Assembly: GCF_003850045.1 (NCBI RefSeq)
Contig: NZ_RQJX01000002.1
Span: forward strand, 186,001-250,000
Direction of reading: 5' to 3'
DNA: 64,000 nucleotides
Origin: Aeromicrobium camelliae
GTDB taxonomy: Bacteria; Actinomycetota; Actinomycetes; Propionibacteriales; Nocardioidaceae
Shown here: piece after piece, positions 8,120 to 18,012 of the stretch
Layout of the letters: every line of letters starts with the position of its first letter
Numbering within the stretch: position 1 is the stretch's first letter
The notes under the pieces: generated by a model
Database searches by the model: none
Told to the model about the DNA's origin: nothing
Seen by the model: the letters and a program-made list of their open reading frames with translations, nothing else
Position numbers and translations under genes: made by a program

Positions 8120-9142
8120 GTGGCTCTCATCGAACTGCGGGACGTCGCCAAGACGTATCCGCCGAGGCGCCGAGGAGGTGACCCCGTCCGGGCCGTGGAC
8201 GGGGTCACCCTCGACGTGAACGAAGGCGAGATCCTCGGCGTCGTCGGCTACTCCGGTGCCGGCAAGTCGACCCTCGCCCGGCTGATCAACGCGCTCGAGC
8301 CGGTCACTCGCGGCACCGTCACGGTCGCCGGGCAGGAGCTGACCCGGATGTCCGAGGGCGAGCTGCAGAAGGTCCGCCGCGGGATCGGCATGATCTTCCA
8401 GCAGTTCAACCTCTTCCACTCGCGCACGGTCTGGGGCAACATCGCGTACCCGCTCAAGGTCGCGGGTGTCCCCACGAGTCAGCACCAGGCCCGGATCTCC
8501 GAGCTGCTGCACTTCGTCGGGCTCGCGGACAAGGCGCACAGCTACCCCGAGCAGCTGTCCGGCGGCCAGAAGCAGCGCGTCGGCATCGCCCGCGCCCTCG
8601 CAGCGTCGCCCAAGATCCTGCTCGCCGACGAGGCGACGAGTGCCCTCGACCCGGAGACGACGCAGGACGTCGTCGACCTCTTGCGACGGGTCAATCGCGA
8701 ACTCGGGGTGACGATCGTCGTGATCACGCACGAGATGGAGGTCGTCAAGAACCTCGCACATCGGGTGGTGGTCATGGAGAACGGCACCGTGGTCGAGTCC
8801 GGGTCGACGTTCGACGTCTTCGCCGATCCCAGCCATCAGGTCACCCAGCGCTTCGTGCGCACCGTCGTCGACGACGTTCCCTCTCAGGCCGTCGTGGAGG
8901 AGCTGCGGCGTCGCCACCCGGGCCGTCTGGTCACGGTGGCGTTCCGTGAAGGCTCCGTGTCCCAGACCGAGGTCTTCGGCGAGCTGATCTCGCGCGGCGT
9001 CGGGTTCCAGCTCGTGTACGGCGGAATCGAAGAGGTCCAGGGCCGCACGTTCGGCAACCTCACGATCGAATTGACCGGCGATCGCGTCGACGAGGCGGTG
9101 CGCGCGCTCTCGGAGCTGGTCGCCGTCCGGGAGGTGAGCTGA
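8120..9142 (+). CDS. metN: Methionine ABC transporter ATP-binding protein
   Basis: A 340-aa ATPase energising D/L-methionine import. Walker A GYSGAGKST lies near residue 42, the signature LSGGQKQR near 146, Walker B ILLADEATSALD near 168, and the switch His in VVITHEMEV. The C-terminal ~75 residues are the NIL regulatory domain, which in E. coli MetN binds methionine and gives trans-inhibition. The start is GTG, 9 bases after the metQ stop. Its TGA shares a base with the ATG of metI (9142), so the permease is translationally coupled. Confidence 0.92.
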   Translation: MALIELRDVAKTYPPRRRGGDPVRAVDGVTLDVNEGEILGVVGYSGAGKSTLARLINALEPVTRGTVTVAGQELTRMSEGELQKVRRGIGMIFQQFNLFHSRTVWGNIAYPLKVAGVPTSQHQARISELLHFVGLADKAHSYPEQLSGGQKQRVGIARALAASPKILLADEATSALDPETTQDVVDLLRRVNRELGVTIVVITHEMEVVKNLAHRVVVMENGTVVESGSTFDVFADPSHQVTQRFVRTVVDDVPSQAVVEELRRRHPGRLVTVAFREGSVSQTEVFGELISRGVGFQLVYGGIEEVQGRTFGNLTIELTGDRVDEAVRALSELVAVREVS

Positions 9143-9801
9143 TGGATCGCGTCATCGAACTCGGGCCGCTGTTCCTCGAGGCCACGATCGAGACGATCGT
9201 CCTCGTGGCGGTCGGCGTCACCGTCGGCGGCCTGCTGGGCCTGGTCGTCGGCACCGGCCTCTACGTCACCCGCAAGGGCGGACTGCTGTCCAACGGTGTG
9301 GTCAACCTCCTGCTGAACATCGTCGTGAACGTGTTCCGGCCGATCCCGTTCATCTTGCTCGCCGTCGGCCTGCAGCCGCTCGTCCGGCAGGTGTTCGGCG
9401 TCGGCATCGGCAACGTCGCAGCCGCCGTCGTGATCGTCTTCGCGGCGGCCTTCGGCATCGCACGCATCGTGGAGCAGAACCTCGTCTCGGTCCCGCCGGG
9501 AGTGCTCGAGGCCGCACGCGCCATGGGGGCGAGTCGCACGCGGGTGATCTTCACGGTGCTGCTGCCCGAGGCGTTCGGTCCGCTGATCCTCGGCTACACC
9601 TTCGCCTTCGTGGCGATCGTGGACATGACCGCGATCGTCGGCACCATCGGCGCCGGCGGACTGGGCAACCTCGCGCTCCAGTACGGCTACCGCCAGTTCA
9701 ACCCGTGGGTCACGTGGTCGGCGATCCTCATCGTCATCGTCATCGTGCAGCTCGGGCAGTTCGCCGGGAACGCGGGCGCACGCAAGGTCCTGCGTCGCTG
9801 A
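9142..9801 (+). CDS. metI: Methionine ABC transporter permease
   Basis: A 219-aa permease with about five membrane helices. The EAA coupling loop, containing EAARAMGASRTRVIF near residues 122-136, contacts MetN. Length and motif are standard for MetI. It is the last gene of the metQNI operon; the next gene has its own promoter with a -10 hexamer at 9844. No methionine-responsive riboswitch or MetR/McbR-type site was recognised upstream of the operon. Confidence 0.92.
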   Translation: MDRVIELGPLFLEATIETIVLVAVGVTVGGLLGLVVGTGLYVTRKGGLLSNGVVNLLLNIVVNVFRPIPFILLAVGLQPLVRQVFGVGIGNVAAAVVIVFAAAFGIARIVEQNLVSVPPGVLEAARAMGASRTRVIFTVLLPEAFGPLILGYTFAFVAIVDMTAIVGTIGAGGLGNLALQYGYRQFNPWVTWSAILIVIVIVQLGQFAGNAGARKVLRR

Positions 9802-9819
9802 TCGCCGCCGCGCGAGGGC

Positions 9820-9849
9820 AGTGACCGGCGTCACAGGGCCAGGTATGAT
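9820..9849 (+). promoter_or_regulatory. CRP/GlxR-type box and leaderless promoter of the GAF regulator
   Basis: AGTGACCGGCGTCACA (9820-9835) matches the CRP/GlxR consensus TGTGA-N6-TCACA at 9 of 10 arm bases. A -10 hexamer TATGAT (9844-9849) lies 6 bases before the ATG at 9856, so transcription should start at or next to the A of the ATG. The box centre then sits near -28, overlapping the promoter core, which suggests repression. A second box of the same type precedes the aldehyde dehydrogenase. Confidence 0.6.
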
Positions 9850-9855
9850 CTGCCC

Positions 9856-11145
9856 ATGACGTCGGCGGCGGAGTTCGCGGTCCCGGCGGGAGTCGATCCC
9901 GTCGCGTTGTCACGCCTGCTGCACGAGGCGCACGACGCGTTCGTGGCCGACGGCACCGCTCCGTCGGCGATCCGTTCGCTCGTGCGCGACTCCTGGCAGC
10001 GCAGCGTCTCCGGCGGTGTCGACCCCGAGCGCAGCGTTGCGCCGATCAGCATCGATGACGACCTGCTCGAGGAGATCCGGCGCGCGCATCCGCTGGCGGT
10101 CGCGATGCCCGTGGTGCGCCGCCTGCTCGTCGAGTCGGCGAGCGAGGCGGGGCTCCTCGTCGCCGTAAGCGACGCGGTGGGCCAGCTGCTGTGGGTCGAG
10201 GGGGCGGCGGAACTGCGCCGCAAGGCCGAGCAGATGGCGTTCGTGCCCGGCGCGGACTGGAGTGAGCGACGGGTCGGCACCAATGCGCCGGGCACCGCGC
10301 TCGCGCTCGATCGTCCCGTCCAGATCCTCGGTCCGGAGCATCTGTCCCGGCCCGTGACCCCGTGGAGCTGTTCGGCCGCTCCGATCCACGACCCTGACAC
10401 CGGCGCGGTCCTCGGGGTCCTGGATCTCACGGGCGGGCCCGAGGTCGCCTCGGCGCAGAGCCTCGGGCTGGTCCGGGCCACGGTGGCCGCGGTCGAGGCC
10501 GAGCTGCGCCTCGCGCGTTTCGAGGCTGCTGCCCCGGTGGCCTCTCGGACGGTCGCCGTCCCCGCGCCGCCGCGCCTCGAGGTGCTCGGTACACGCTCCG
10601 GCGTGCTGCATCACGGCACCACGACGACGCGCCTCACGCTGCGGCACAGTGAGCTGCTGCTCCTGCTGTCGGAGTCCGCACGGGGGTACACGAGCGCCGA
10701 ACTCGGGGTCGCGCTCAGCGACCAGGACATCCCCGAGGTCACGATCCGCGCCGAGCTCTCCCGGCTGCGCGGCGTCCTCGGGCCGATCGAACTCGCCTCC
10801 AGGCCGTACCGCCTCGCCACCCGCCTTCGCTCCGATCTGCAGACGCTTCGCGAGCACCTGCGCCAGGGTCGCATCCGGCAGGCGGTCGCGGCCTATCGAG
10901 GACCCTTGCTTCCGGACTCGCAGGCGCCCGGGATCGAGCAGATCCGCTCGGAGGTCCACGCGCTCGTGCGCTCGCATTTGCTGAGCTGCGACGACGGAGA
11001 CGCCGTCCTGTCGTTCGCCGACGCACCGCACGGTCGCGACGACTACGAGATGTGGCTGCACGCCGCGGAGATCCTGCCGATGTCCTCGCCCCGGGCCGCC
11101 CAGGTCAGCGCTCATCTCGACCGGCTCGACGCCGAACTCGGCTGA
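9856..11145 (+). CDS. GAF domain-containing transcriptional regulator
   Basis: A 429-aa protein resembling the sensory half of AcoR-type regulators, without the AAA+ sigma-54 domain. Residues about 40-60 have the SLVRDSWQRSVSGGVDPE motif common at the start of AcoR proteins, and the GAF domain spans about 85-210 (RRVGTNAPGTALALDRPVQILGPEH). The C-terminal half (about 245-429) has a winged-helix-like segment and a helical tail that resembles a BTAD-like DNA-binding/regulatory region. It directly precedes an aldehyde dehydrogenase gene that it presumably controls. Leaderless start at ATG 9856. The ligand is probably a small alcohol, aldehyde or ketone by family analogy. Confidence 0.75.
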   Translation: MTSAAEFAVPAGVDPVALSRLLHEAHDAFVADGTAPSAIRSLVRDSWQRSVSGGVDPERSVAPISIDDDLLEEIRRAHPLAVAMPVVRRLLVESASEAGLLVAVSDAVGQLLWVEGAAELRRKAEQMAFVPGADWSERRVGTNAPGTALALDRPVQILGPEHLSRPVTPWSCSAAPIHDPDTGAVLGVLDLTGGPEVASAQSLGLVRATVAAVEAELRLARFEAAAPVASRTVAVPAPPRLEVLGTRSGVLHHGTTTTRLTLRHSELLLLLSESARGYTSAELGVALSDQDIPEVTIRAELSRLRGVLGPIELASRPYRLATRLRSDLQTLREHLRQGRIRQAVAAYRGPLLPDSQAPGIEQIRSEVHALVRSHLLSCDDGDAVLSFADAPHGRDDYEMWLHAAEILPMSSPRAAQVSAHLDRLDAELG

Positions 11146-11191
11146 GCTCGCAACCTCGCTGCAACGAGCCCGCTTCTACCGTCGACAGTGT

Positions 11192-11207
11192 TGTGACACC
11201 CATCACA
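11192..11207 (+). promoter_or_regulatory. CRP/GlxR-type box upstream of the aldehyde dehydrogenase
   Basis: TGTGACACCCATCACA is a perfect TGTGA-N6-TCACA palindrome, 19 bases before the ATG of the aldehyde dehydrogenase gene. With the 9/10 match upstream of the GAF regulator, it suggests joint control of regulator and enzyme by a cAMP-responsive CRP/GlxR-family protein. It could instead be the site of the GAF regulator, because both copies share GTGAC and TCACA arms. No convincing -10 was located between this box and the start codon. Confidence 0.6.
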
Positions 11208-11226
11208 CCACGACGAAGGAGCCAGC

Positions 11227-12750
<1,524 letters not shown>

Positions 12751-12752
12751 TC

Positions 12753-13142
12753 ATGGGCACCCAACGGGTGGGGGTGACCCCGGAGGCGGCGGACCTGCTC
12801 CGCCGCCTCCGGGCGGACCACGACAAGCCGCTGATGTTCCACCAGTCCGGCGGATGCTGCGACGGGTCCGCCCCCATGTGTTACACCCAGGGGACGTTCC
12901 TCACCGGACCGGCGGACGTGCTCCTCGGGGAGCTCGACGTCGGGACGCCCGAGCCGGTGCCCGTGTGGATCTCCAAGGCCCAGTTCGACTACTGGTCGCA
13001 CACTCACATCACGATCGACGTCGTCCCCGGACGCGGTGCCGGTTTCTCGATCGAGGGACCGACGGGACATCGCTTCATCATCCGATCACGCGTGTTCACC
13101 GAGGAGGAGACCGCAGCCCTCGAGCCCGTCCGAACCGGGTGA
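12753..13142 (+). CDS. DUF779 domain-containing protein
   Basis: A 129-aa cytoplasmic protein of unknown function belonging to the DUF779 family, which is nearly always encoded beside aldehyde dehydrogenases. The conserved HQSGGCCDGSAPMCY near residues 30-44 has a Cys pair plus a further Cys and may bind a metal. The rest is a small beta-rich domain ending in FIIRSRVFTEEE. ATG 12753 sits 2 bases after the ALDH stop. A metal or cofactor role for the dehydrogenase is only a guess from conserved linkage. Confidence 0.85.
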   Translation: MGTQRVGVTPEAADLLRRLRADHDKPLMFHQSGGCCDGSAPMCYTQGTFLTGPADVLLGELDVGTPEPVPVWISKAQFDYWSHTHITIDVVPGRGAGFSIEGPTGHRFIIRSRVFTEEETAALEPVRTG

Positions 13143-13172
13143 CCACGTCGCCTTCGCCGGTTCTACCCGGGG

Positions 13173-13190
13173 GTAACTTGTTGTTACACT
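13173..13190 (+). promoter_or_regulatory. Promoter with overlapping palindrome, acyl-CoA synthetase
   Basis: GTAAC-TTGTT-GTTAC (13173-13187) is a perfect 5-bp inverted repeat overlapping the -10 hexamer TACACT (13185-13190), which lies 6 bases before ATG 13197. A protein bound here would block transcription, so the gene is probably repressed, as expected for inducible lipid degradation. The core AACTTGTT resembles KstR-type half sites but the outer bases do not match that consensus. Confidence 0.5.
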
Positions 13191-13196
13191 CCCGGC

Positions 13197-14798
13197 ATGA
13201 GCGATCTGGGCTACACCGTCAAGGTCCTGCGGCGCATTGGTCTGGTGTCGGTGCAGTCTCCGCTGCGGCTGGCCAAGGCCGGGTTCCATCTCGCCAAGTG
13301 GGGACCTGCGCTGCCGTCGGGCCTCAATGCTGCGGCGGCGCGCTACCCCGACCAGATCGCGATCATCGACGACGCCGGGCAGATCGCCTATCGCGACCTC
13401 GTCGCGGAGGTCAACCGGGTCACCGCGGCGCTCAAGGAGCGCGGCCTGCAGCCAAGCGACTCGATCGCGCTGCTCGCGCGCAATCACCGCTGGATGGTCA
13501 TCGCGCTCATCGCGATCATGCAGCTCGGCGGCCGGGTGCTGCTGCTCAACACGATGGCGAGCCGCTCTCAGCTCACCGACCTCGCGGTCCGCGAGGACGC
13601 CCGGCTGCTCATCGTCGACCAGGAGTTCCTCGGTGTGGTGGCGGACCTGCCGCAGGAGTCCGTCGTCCTCGGGTGGGCTGACGCGGACGCACCCGAGGAC
13701 GTACCGACGCTGAGCGACCTCGCCGACGGCCAGCCCTCGTCGGGCCACCCCAAGCCGAAGCGCCACGGGCAGATCGTCATCTTCACGTCCGGCACGACGG
13801 GCCTGCCGAAGGGAGCGAAGCGCGAGGAGCCCAAGGACCTCAAACCGCTGCTGGCGTTCTTCGGCTCCATTCCGTACCGCGGCAACTCGACGGTCGTGCT
13901 CGCGGCACCGCTGTTCCATTCGTGGGGACTGCTCAATTTCAGCTTCGGCCTCACCACCGTGCCCACCTACGTGCTGCGCCGGCGTTTCGTGCCCGAGCAG
14001 GTCCTGCGCGACATCGAGCAGCACCGAGCACGAGTGCTGGTGGTCGTTCCGCTCATGATGCAGCGACTGCTCGACGCCGACCCCGAGGTCATCGATGCCG
14101 CCGACGTGTCGAGCCTCGAGATCACGGCCACGAGCGGCAGTGCCCTGGCCGGTGACCTCGCGATCCACTTCATGGACACGTTCACGGACTCGATCTACAA
14201 CTTCTACGGCGCAACGGAGACCGGGTGGGTCACGATCGCCTCGCCGAAGGATCTGCGTGCCGCACCGGGCACCGCGGGCCGCGTGCCCTGGCGCACCACC
14301 GTGAAGGTCCTCGATGCCGAGGGACGGGAGGTTCCCGCCGGGGAGACAGGCGTCATCCACGTCCGCAACGACATGCCGTTCGGCGGATACACCGACGGCA
14401 ACACCAAGGCGTTCGCCGACGGGCTCATGAACACCGGCGACCTCGGCTACTTCGACGCCGAGGGCCGCCTGTTCGTGGCCGGCCGCGACGACGACATGAT
14501 CATCTCCGGCGGCGAGAACGTCTTCCCGCGCGAGCTCGAGGACGCGCTGATCGAGCACGAGTCCGTGCAGGACGTGGTCGTGACCGGAGTCGACGACGCG
14601 CAGTGGGGACAGCGGCTTGCGGCCTACGTGGTCCTGCACGACGGGCATGACGTCGACGAGGCCGAGCTCGTCGAGTACGCCAAGACGCACGTCGCGCGGT
14701 TCGCCGTGCCCAAGCGGATCGTCTTCCTCGACGAACTTCCGCGCAATCCCACCGGCAAGGTCATGAAGCGGGAACTGCCAGCGCTCGATAGCGTGTGA
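13197..14798 (+). CDS. Acyl-CoA synthetase (AMP-forming)
   Basis: A 533-aa ANL-superfamily ligase activating a carboxylic acid to its CoA thioester through an acyl-adenylate. The P-loop IVIFTSGTTGLPKGAKR lies near 193-209, the adenine motif NFYGATETGW near 337, the hinge GYFDAEGRLFVAGRDDDMIISGGENVFP near 420-447, and the catalytic Lys near the end in NPTGKVMKREL. The N-terminal ~40 residues before the AMP domain are similar to fatty-acyl ligases of mycobacteria. It is transcribed from a leaderless promoter and overlaps the downstream toxin-like gene by 4 bases. Chain length of the substrate cannot be told. Confidence 0.88.
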   Translation: MSDLGYTVKVLRRIGLVSVQSPLRLAKAGFHLAKWGPALPSGLNAAAARYPDQIAIIDDAGQIAYRDLVAEVNRVTAALKERGLQPSDSIALLARNHRWMVIALIAIMQLGGRVLLLNTMASRSQLTDLAVREDARLLIVDQEFLGVVADLPQESVVLGWADADAPEDVPTLSDLADGQPSSGHPKPKRHGQIVIFTSGTTGLPKGAKREEPKDLKPLLAFFGSIPYRGNSTVVLAAPLFHSWGLLNFSFGLTTVPTYVLRRRFVPEQVLRDIEQHRARVLVVVPLMMQRLLDADPEVIDAADVSSLEITATSGSALAGDLAIHFMDTFTDSIYNFYGATETGWVTIASPKDLRAAPGTAGRVPWRTTVKVLDAEGREVPAGETGVIHVRNDMPFGGYTDGNTKAFADGLMNTGDLGYFDAEGRLFVAGRDDDMIISGGENVFPRELEDALIEHESVQDVVVTGVDDAQWGQRLAAYVVLHDGHDVDEAELVEYAKTHVARFAVPKRIVFLDELPRNPTGKVMKRELPALDSV

Positions 14799-15256
14799 GC
14801 GTGGTGATCCGCGCGCTCGTCGACTCGCTCCTCGCCCGCCGGCACCGTCGTGCCGGGGGAGCCGGGGCACTGCGGTTCGCCTACGAACCGACACCCGACG
14901 GGCGGCCCGACCCCGGCGAGATCGTCTGGACGTGGGTGCCCTACGAGGACGATCCGCGTCAGGGCAAGGACCGCCCCGTGCTCATCGTCGCTCGCAGTGG
15001 AGCCGACCGGTTGTGGGGTCTTCAGCTCACGTCCCGCGACCACGATCACGATGCCGAGCAGGAGGCGCGAGCCGGCCGGTTCTGGATGGACATCGGCTCC
15101 GGTCCCTGGGATCCGCAGCGTCGTCCCAGCGAGGTGCGGCTCAACCGGCTCATCGAGATCGATCCACAGCAGGTGCGACGCGAAGGTGCCGTGCTCGACC
15201 GGGCACGATTCGACGCCGTCGTCGCCGCTGCCCGGCCTCACCTGCCGCGGCGATGA
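14795..15256 (+). CDS. PemK/MazF family protein, solitary
   Basis: A 153-aa protein whose C-terminal ~110 residues fit the PemK/MazF toxin fold: DPGEIVWTWVPYEDD at about 39-53 followed by GKDRPVLIVAR, the strand that carries the conserved Arg, and LTSRDHDHD. MazF toxins cut mRNA at short sequence motifs. No antitoxin gene is beside it; the neighbours are an acyl-CoA synthetase (4-base overlap) and a YihY membrane protein (4-base overlap). Such fixed solitary copies are common in actinobacteria and may not be active toxins. A ~35-residue basic N-terminal extension precedes the domain. A GTG at 14801 is an alternative start. Confidence 0.75.
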   Translation: MSVVIRALVDSLLARRHRRAGGAGALRFAYEPTPDGRPDPGEIVWTWVPYEDDPRQGKDRPVLIVARSGADRLWGLQLTSRDHDHDAEQEARAGRFWMDIGSGPWDPQRRPSEVRLNRLIEIDPQQVRREGAVLDRARFDAVVAAARPHLPRR

Positions 15257-16242
15257 GCGTGATCGACACCCTCGACCGGTTCCAGCGGCGCCATCCGGTC
15301 GTGGGCTTCCCCCTGGCGGTGCTCTACAAGTTCTTCGATGATCAAGGGCCGTATCTGGCGGCGATCATCACCTACTACGCGTTCATCGCGATCTTCCCGG
15401 TGATGCTGATCGCCACGTCGGTTCTCGGCTTCTTCCTTCAGGACGACCCGGCCCTCCAGGAGGATCTGCTCGACACGGTGCTCGCGCAGTTCCCCATCGT
15501 GGGTGACCAGCTCGGGCGGCCGGACGGTCTCACCGGCAGCACGTCGGCCATCGTCGTCGGTGTCATCGCCGCGACGTACGGCGCGATGGGGCTCGGTCTG
15601 GCGGTGCAGAACGCCGCCAACATCGCCTGGGCGGTGCCGCGCAACAGCCGCCCCAACCCGATCCTGCTGCGCATCCGCAGCCTCGTCATCATGGGCATCG
15701 CCGGGGTCGGCATCCTCCTGGTCGCGATCGGCACGTCGCTGCTGCAGGACCCCGACGCGATCGGCCTGGGGGTCATCCCGGACCTCGGCTGGCTCGTGCG
15801 GCTGATCGGCCTCGTGATCACGGCACTGATCTTCGTCACGCTGTTCCGCCTGATCAGCCTCGGGCGAGCCACCTGGCGGTCGGTGCTTCCCGGTGCCATC
15901 GTGTGCGCCTTCGCCTGGCAGGTCCTGCAGTACGTGGGCGACGCCTACGTCCGCAACATCATCGGCCGCGCCAGCGCGATGAACCAGACCTTCGCCCTCG
16001 TGCTGGGGCTCATCGCGTTTCTGTTCATCGCAGCGCTCATCGTGACCTTCGGACTCGAGGTCAACGTCGTGCTGCGCCGGCGGCTGTATCCGCGGGCGCT
16101 GCTGACACCGTTCACCGACAACGTCGAGCTCGGTCCCGGCGACATCCGGGCCTACACGAGCTACGCCCGGATGCAGCGGCACAAGGGCTTCGAACAGATC
16201 CAGGTGGACTTCACGCCGTCGGAGCGCGAGGACCCCCACTAG
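15253..16242 (+). CDS. YihY/virulence factor BrkB family membrane protein
   Basis: A 329-aa inner-membrane protein with about six helices, of the Virul_fac_BrkB family. ITYYAFIAIFPVMLIATSVLGFF near residues 40-62 is the family hallmark; a long loop and further helices follow, ending in a charged cytoplasmic tail. The function of the family is unsettled; it was once mislabelled as RNase BN. ATG 15253 overlaps the PemK-like stop. The csp promoter TAGACT begins within its stop codon. Confidence 0.85.
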   Translation: MSVIDTLDRFQRRHPVVGFPLAVLYKFFDDQGPYLAAIITYYAFIAIFPVMLIATSVLGFFLQDDPALQEDLLDTVLAQFPIVGDQLGRPDGLTGSTSAIVVGVIAATYGAMGLGLAVQNAANIAWAVPRNSRPNPILLRIRSLVIMGIAGVGILLVAIGTSLLQDPDAIGLGVIPDLGWLVRLIGLVITALIFVTLFRLISLGRATWRSVLPGAIVCAFAWQVLQYVGDAYVRNIIGRASAMNQTFALVLGLIAFLFIAALIVTFGLEVNVVLRRRLYPRALLTPFTDNVELGPGDIRAYTSYARMQRHKGFEQIQVDFTPSEREDPH

Positions 16243-16285
16243 ACTTGCACTGCCCCATCCACCATCGAGTGAAGGACGAGAGCGC

Positions 16286-16678
16286 ATGCCCACGGGCAAA
16301 GTGAAGTGGTACGACGCCGAGAAGGGCTTCGGCTTCCTCAGCCGCGAGGACGGCGACGACGTGTACGTGCGCGCCGATGCGCTGCCGGCCGGCGTCACGA
16401 CCCTCAAGTCCGGCACGCGCGTGGAGTTCGGCATCGTCCAAGGTCGCCGCGGCGACCAGGCCCTCCAGGTTCGCGTGCTCGATCCGGTCACCTCGGTGCG
16501 CCGCGCCCAGGCGCAGGCCAGGCGCAAGCCGCCCGAGGACATGGTCGTCATCGTCGAGGACCTCATCGGTCTGCTCGACCGTCTCGGTGAGGGCTACCGA
16601 CACGGCCGTCACCCCGAGGGCAAGCAGGCGAGCACCATCGCTCAGCTCCTGCGCCGCCTCGCCGACGAACTCGACTGA
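16286..16678 (+). CDS. Cold-shock domain protein with C-terminal extension
   Basis: A 130-aa RNA-binding protein. Residues 1-66 are the cold-shock domain with RNP1 KGFGFL and an RNP2 variant DVYVR. A ~60-residue extension ends in a helix (IAQLLRRLADELD) that simple CspA proteins lack. A -10 hexamer TAGACT at 16240-16245 predicts a ~34-base leader with AAGGACGAG as RBS. In related actinobacteria this longer Csp is typically near DUF3027 and DUF2530 genes; here about 3.3 kb of other genes intervene. Confidence 0.88.
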   Translation: MPTGKVKWYDAEKGFGFLSREDGDDVYVRADALPAGVTTLKSGTRVEFGIVQGRRGDQALQVRVLDPVTSVRRAQAQARRKPPEDMVVIVEDLIGLLDRLGEGYRHGRHPEGKQASTIAQLLRRLADELD

Positions 16679-16683
16679 CCCCG

Positions 16684-17604
16684 GTGGGGGGAGCGGTCGA
16701 GGGCTTCACGGTCATCCTCGCCCTCGGCGCGGTCGGCCACGTCCTCGCGGTCCGGGGAGTGCTGGACGAGACGAGTCAGGCCGTTCTCTCCCGTCTGGTC
16801 TACGTCGTCGGAACCCCCGCCCTGCTGATCTCGCTCCTGAGCGAGACGGACGTGTCGCGGGTGTTCGGGCCGTGGTTCCTCGTCGCCCTCGGGGGCGTGG
16901 TGGCCACCCTCGCGATCTACGTGCCGTGGGCATTGTGGCGCCGTCGCCCGATGAGCCATGTGGTGGTCGGCGGGCTCTCGGCGTCGTACGCCAACGCGGG
17001 CTATCTGGGTCTGCCGATCGCCGCGTACGTGCTGGGCGACGCGGCGTACGCCCTGCCGACCATGATGCTGCAGCTCGTGTTCTACGCGCCGCTCGCACTG
17101 AGCATGCTGGAGATGGCGGGCCGCGGACGCGCCGGCCTGAACCCGCTCGCCTTCGTGCGGGCGGGTCTGCGCAACCCGGTCTCCGTGGCCGCCGTCATCG
17201 GGGTGACGATCGCGCTGAGCGGCATCTCCCTGCCGCTCGTCGTCGCCGAGCCGATCCGCCTGCTGGGCCAGCTGGCGGTCCCGTGCGCACTGATCGCGTT
17301 CGGGGTCTCGCTCCGCTTCGGCCCGCGGATCGGCACCGGCCGCGGCGGTGAGGTGGCGTTGGTGACCGTGCTCAAGCTCGTGTGGCAGCCGGTGGTCGCC
17401 TACCTGCTGGCCCGGTTCGCGCTCGACCTGCCGCAGGCCCAGGTCGCCGGGGTGACGCTCATGGCCGCCCTTCCGACGGCGCAGAACGTGTTCGTGTACG
17501 CGTCGCGTTTCGGACGCGACCACGTACTCGCCCGCGACTGCGTCGCGGTGACCACCGCGCTGAGCCTGCCAGTGATGATCGTTCTCGCCGCAGTGCTGAC
17601 CTGA
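16684..17604 (+). CDS. AEC family transporter (auxin efflux carrier-like)
   Basis: A 306-aa integral membrane protein with about ten hydrophobic segments in two inverted halves, as in the AEC/Mem_trans family. GFTVILALGAVGHVLAVRGVL opens the protein, SASYANAGYLGLPIAAYVLG (near 100-119) contains the crossover-type Asn-Gly motif, and MAALPTAQNVFVYASRFG lies near the C-terminus. Substrates of bacterial members are organic acids such as malate or malonate. GTG 16684 comes 5 bases after the csp stop, so it is probably cotranscribed. It ends 3 bases before the convergent META lipoprotein gene. Confidence 0.82.
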   Translation: MGGAVEGFTVILALGAVGHVLAVRGVLDETSQAVLSRLVYVVGTPALLISLLSETDVSRVFGPWFLVALGGVVATLAIYVPWALWRRRPMSHVVVGGLSASYANAGYLGLPIAAYVLGDAAYALPTMMLQLVFYAPLALSMLEMAGRGRAGLNPLAFVRAGLRNPVSVAAVIGVTIALSGISLPLVVAEPIRLLGQLAVPCALIAFGVSLRFGPRIGTGRGGEVALVTVLKLVWQPVVAYLLARFALDLPQAQVAGVTLMAALPTAQNVFVYASRFGRDHVLARDCVAVTTALSLPVMIVLAAVLT

Positions 17605-17607
17605 ACC

Positions 17608-17982
17608 TCAGGCCGTGCGGGGAAGTTCGCCGATGCGGCGCTCCTCATGATCGAAGACGACGAGCGTGTCACCGTCGAGTCGGGCCGAAGCGAGACCGCT
17701 CAGCCAGGAGTCGACGCCCGGGCAGGCCATCATCGTGTGCAGTTGCGAGGCGAACGTCACGACCTCACCGTCGACCTCGTACGTCCCCCGGAGCTGGTTG
17801 CACCCGTCGCTGCCGCGGAACTCGCCGTCAGCGAGCACGAGGAACGGCGAACGAGTGGCCTCTGCGCCCCAGGTTCCGGTGGCGTCCAGGGGCTCTGTCG
17901 AGGAACTCCCCGTGCCACATCCGGACATGGCGGCCAGAGCTGTGGCAAGGACGAGCAGCAGGACGTTACGCACGATGGTCAC
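17608..17982 (-). CDS. META domain lipoprotein (HslJ-like)
   Basis: A 124-aa exported lipoprotein. The signal peptide VRNVLLLVLATALAAMSGC ends in a lipobox (AMSGC), followed by a Ser/Thr linker and a META/DUF306 domain with GSDGCNQLRGTYEVDG and MACPGVDSWLSGL, the family core. GTG 17982 is chosen because GAAGG lies 4-5 bases upstream; GTG 17973 is an alternative. HslJ-type proteins are linked to novobiocin and heat stress in E. coli, but a role here is unknown. The gene is convergent with the AEC transporter and divergent from the protease remnant. Confidence 0.8.
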   Translation of the reverse strand: MTIVRNVLLLVLATALAAMSGCGTGSSSTEPLDATGTWGAEATRSPFLVLADGEFRGSDGCNQLRGTYEVDGEVVTFASQLHTMMACPGVDSWLSGLASARLDGDTLVVFDHEERRIGELPRTA

Positions 17983-18012
17983 GCTACCTTCGTCGCCGAG
18001 GACAACGCTCCG

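Noticed and set aside
13173..13190. KstR-like operator before the acyl-CoA synthetase
   Set aside because: The AACTTGTT core fits, but the outer T and A of the TNNAACNNGTTNNA consensus do not, so only a palindrome is reported.
13086..14894. Long open frame (602 aa) on the minus strand opposite the acyl-CoA synthetase
   Set aside because: Low-complexity, His/Arg/Asp-rich translation with no motif; an antisense shadow of a real high-GC gene.
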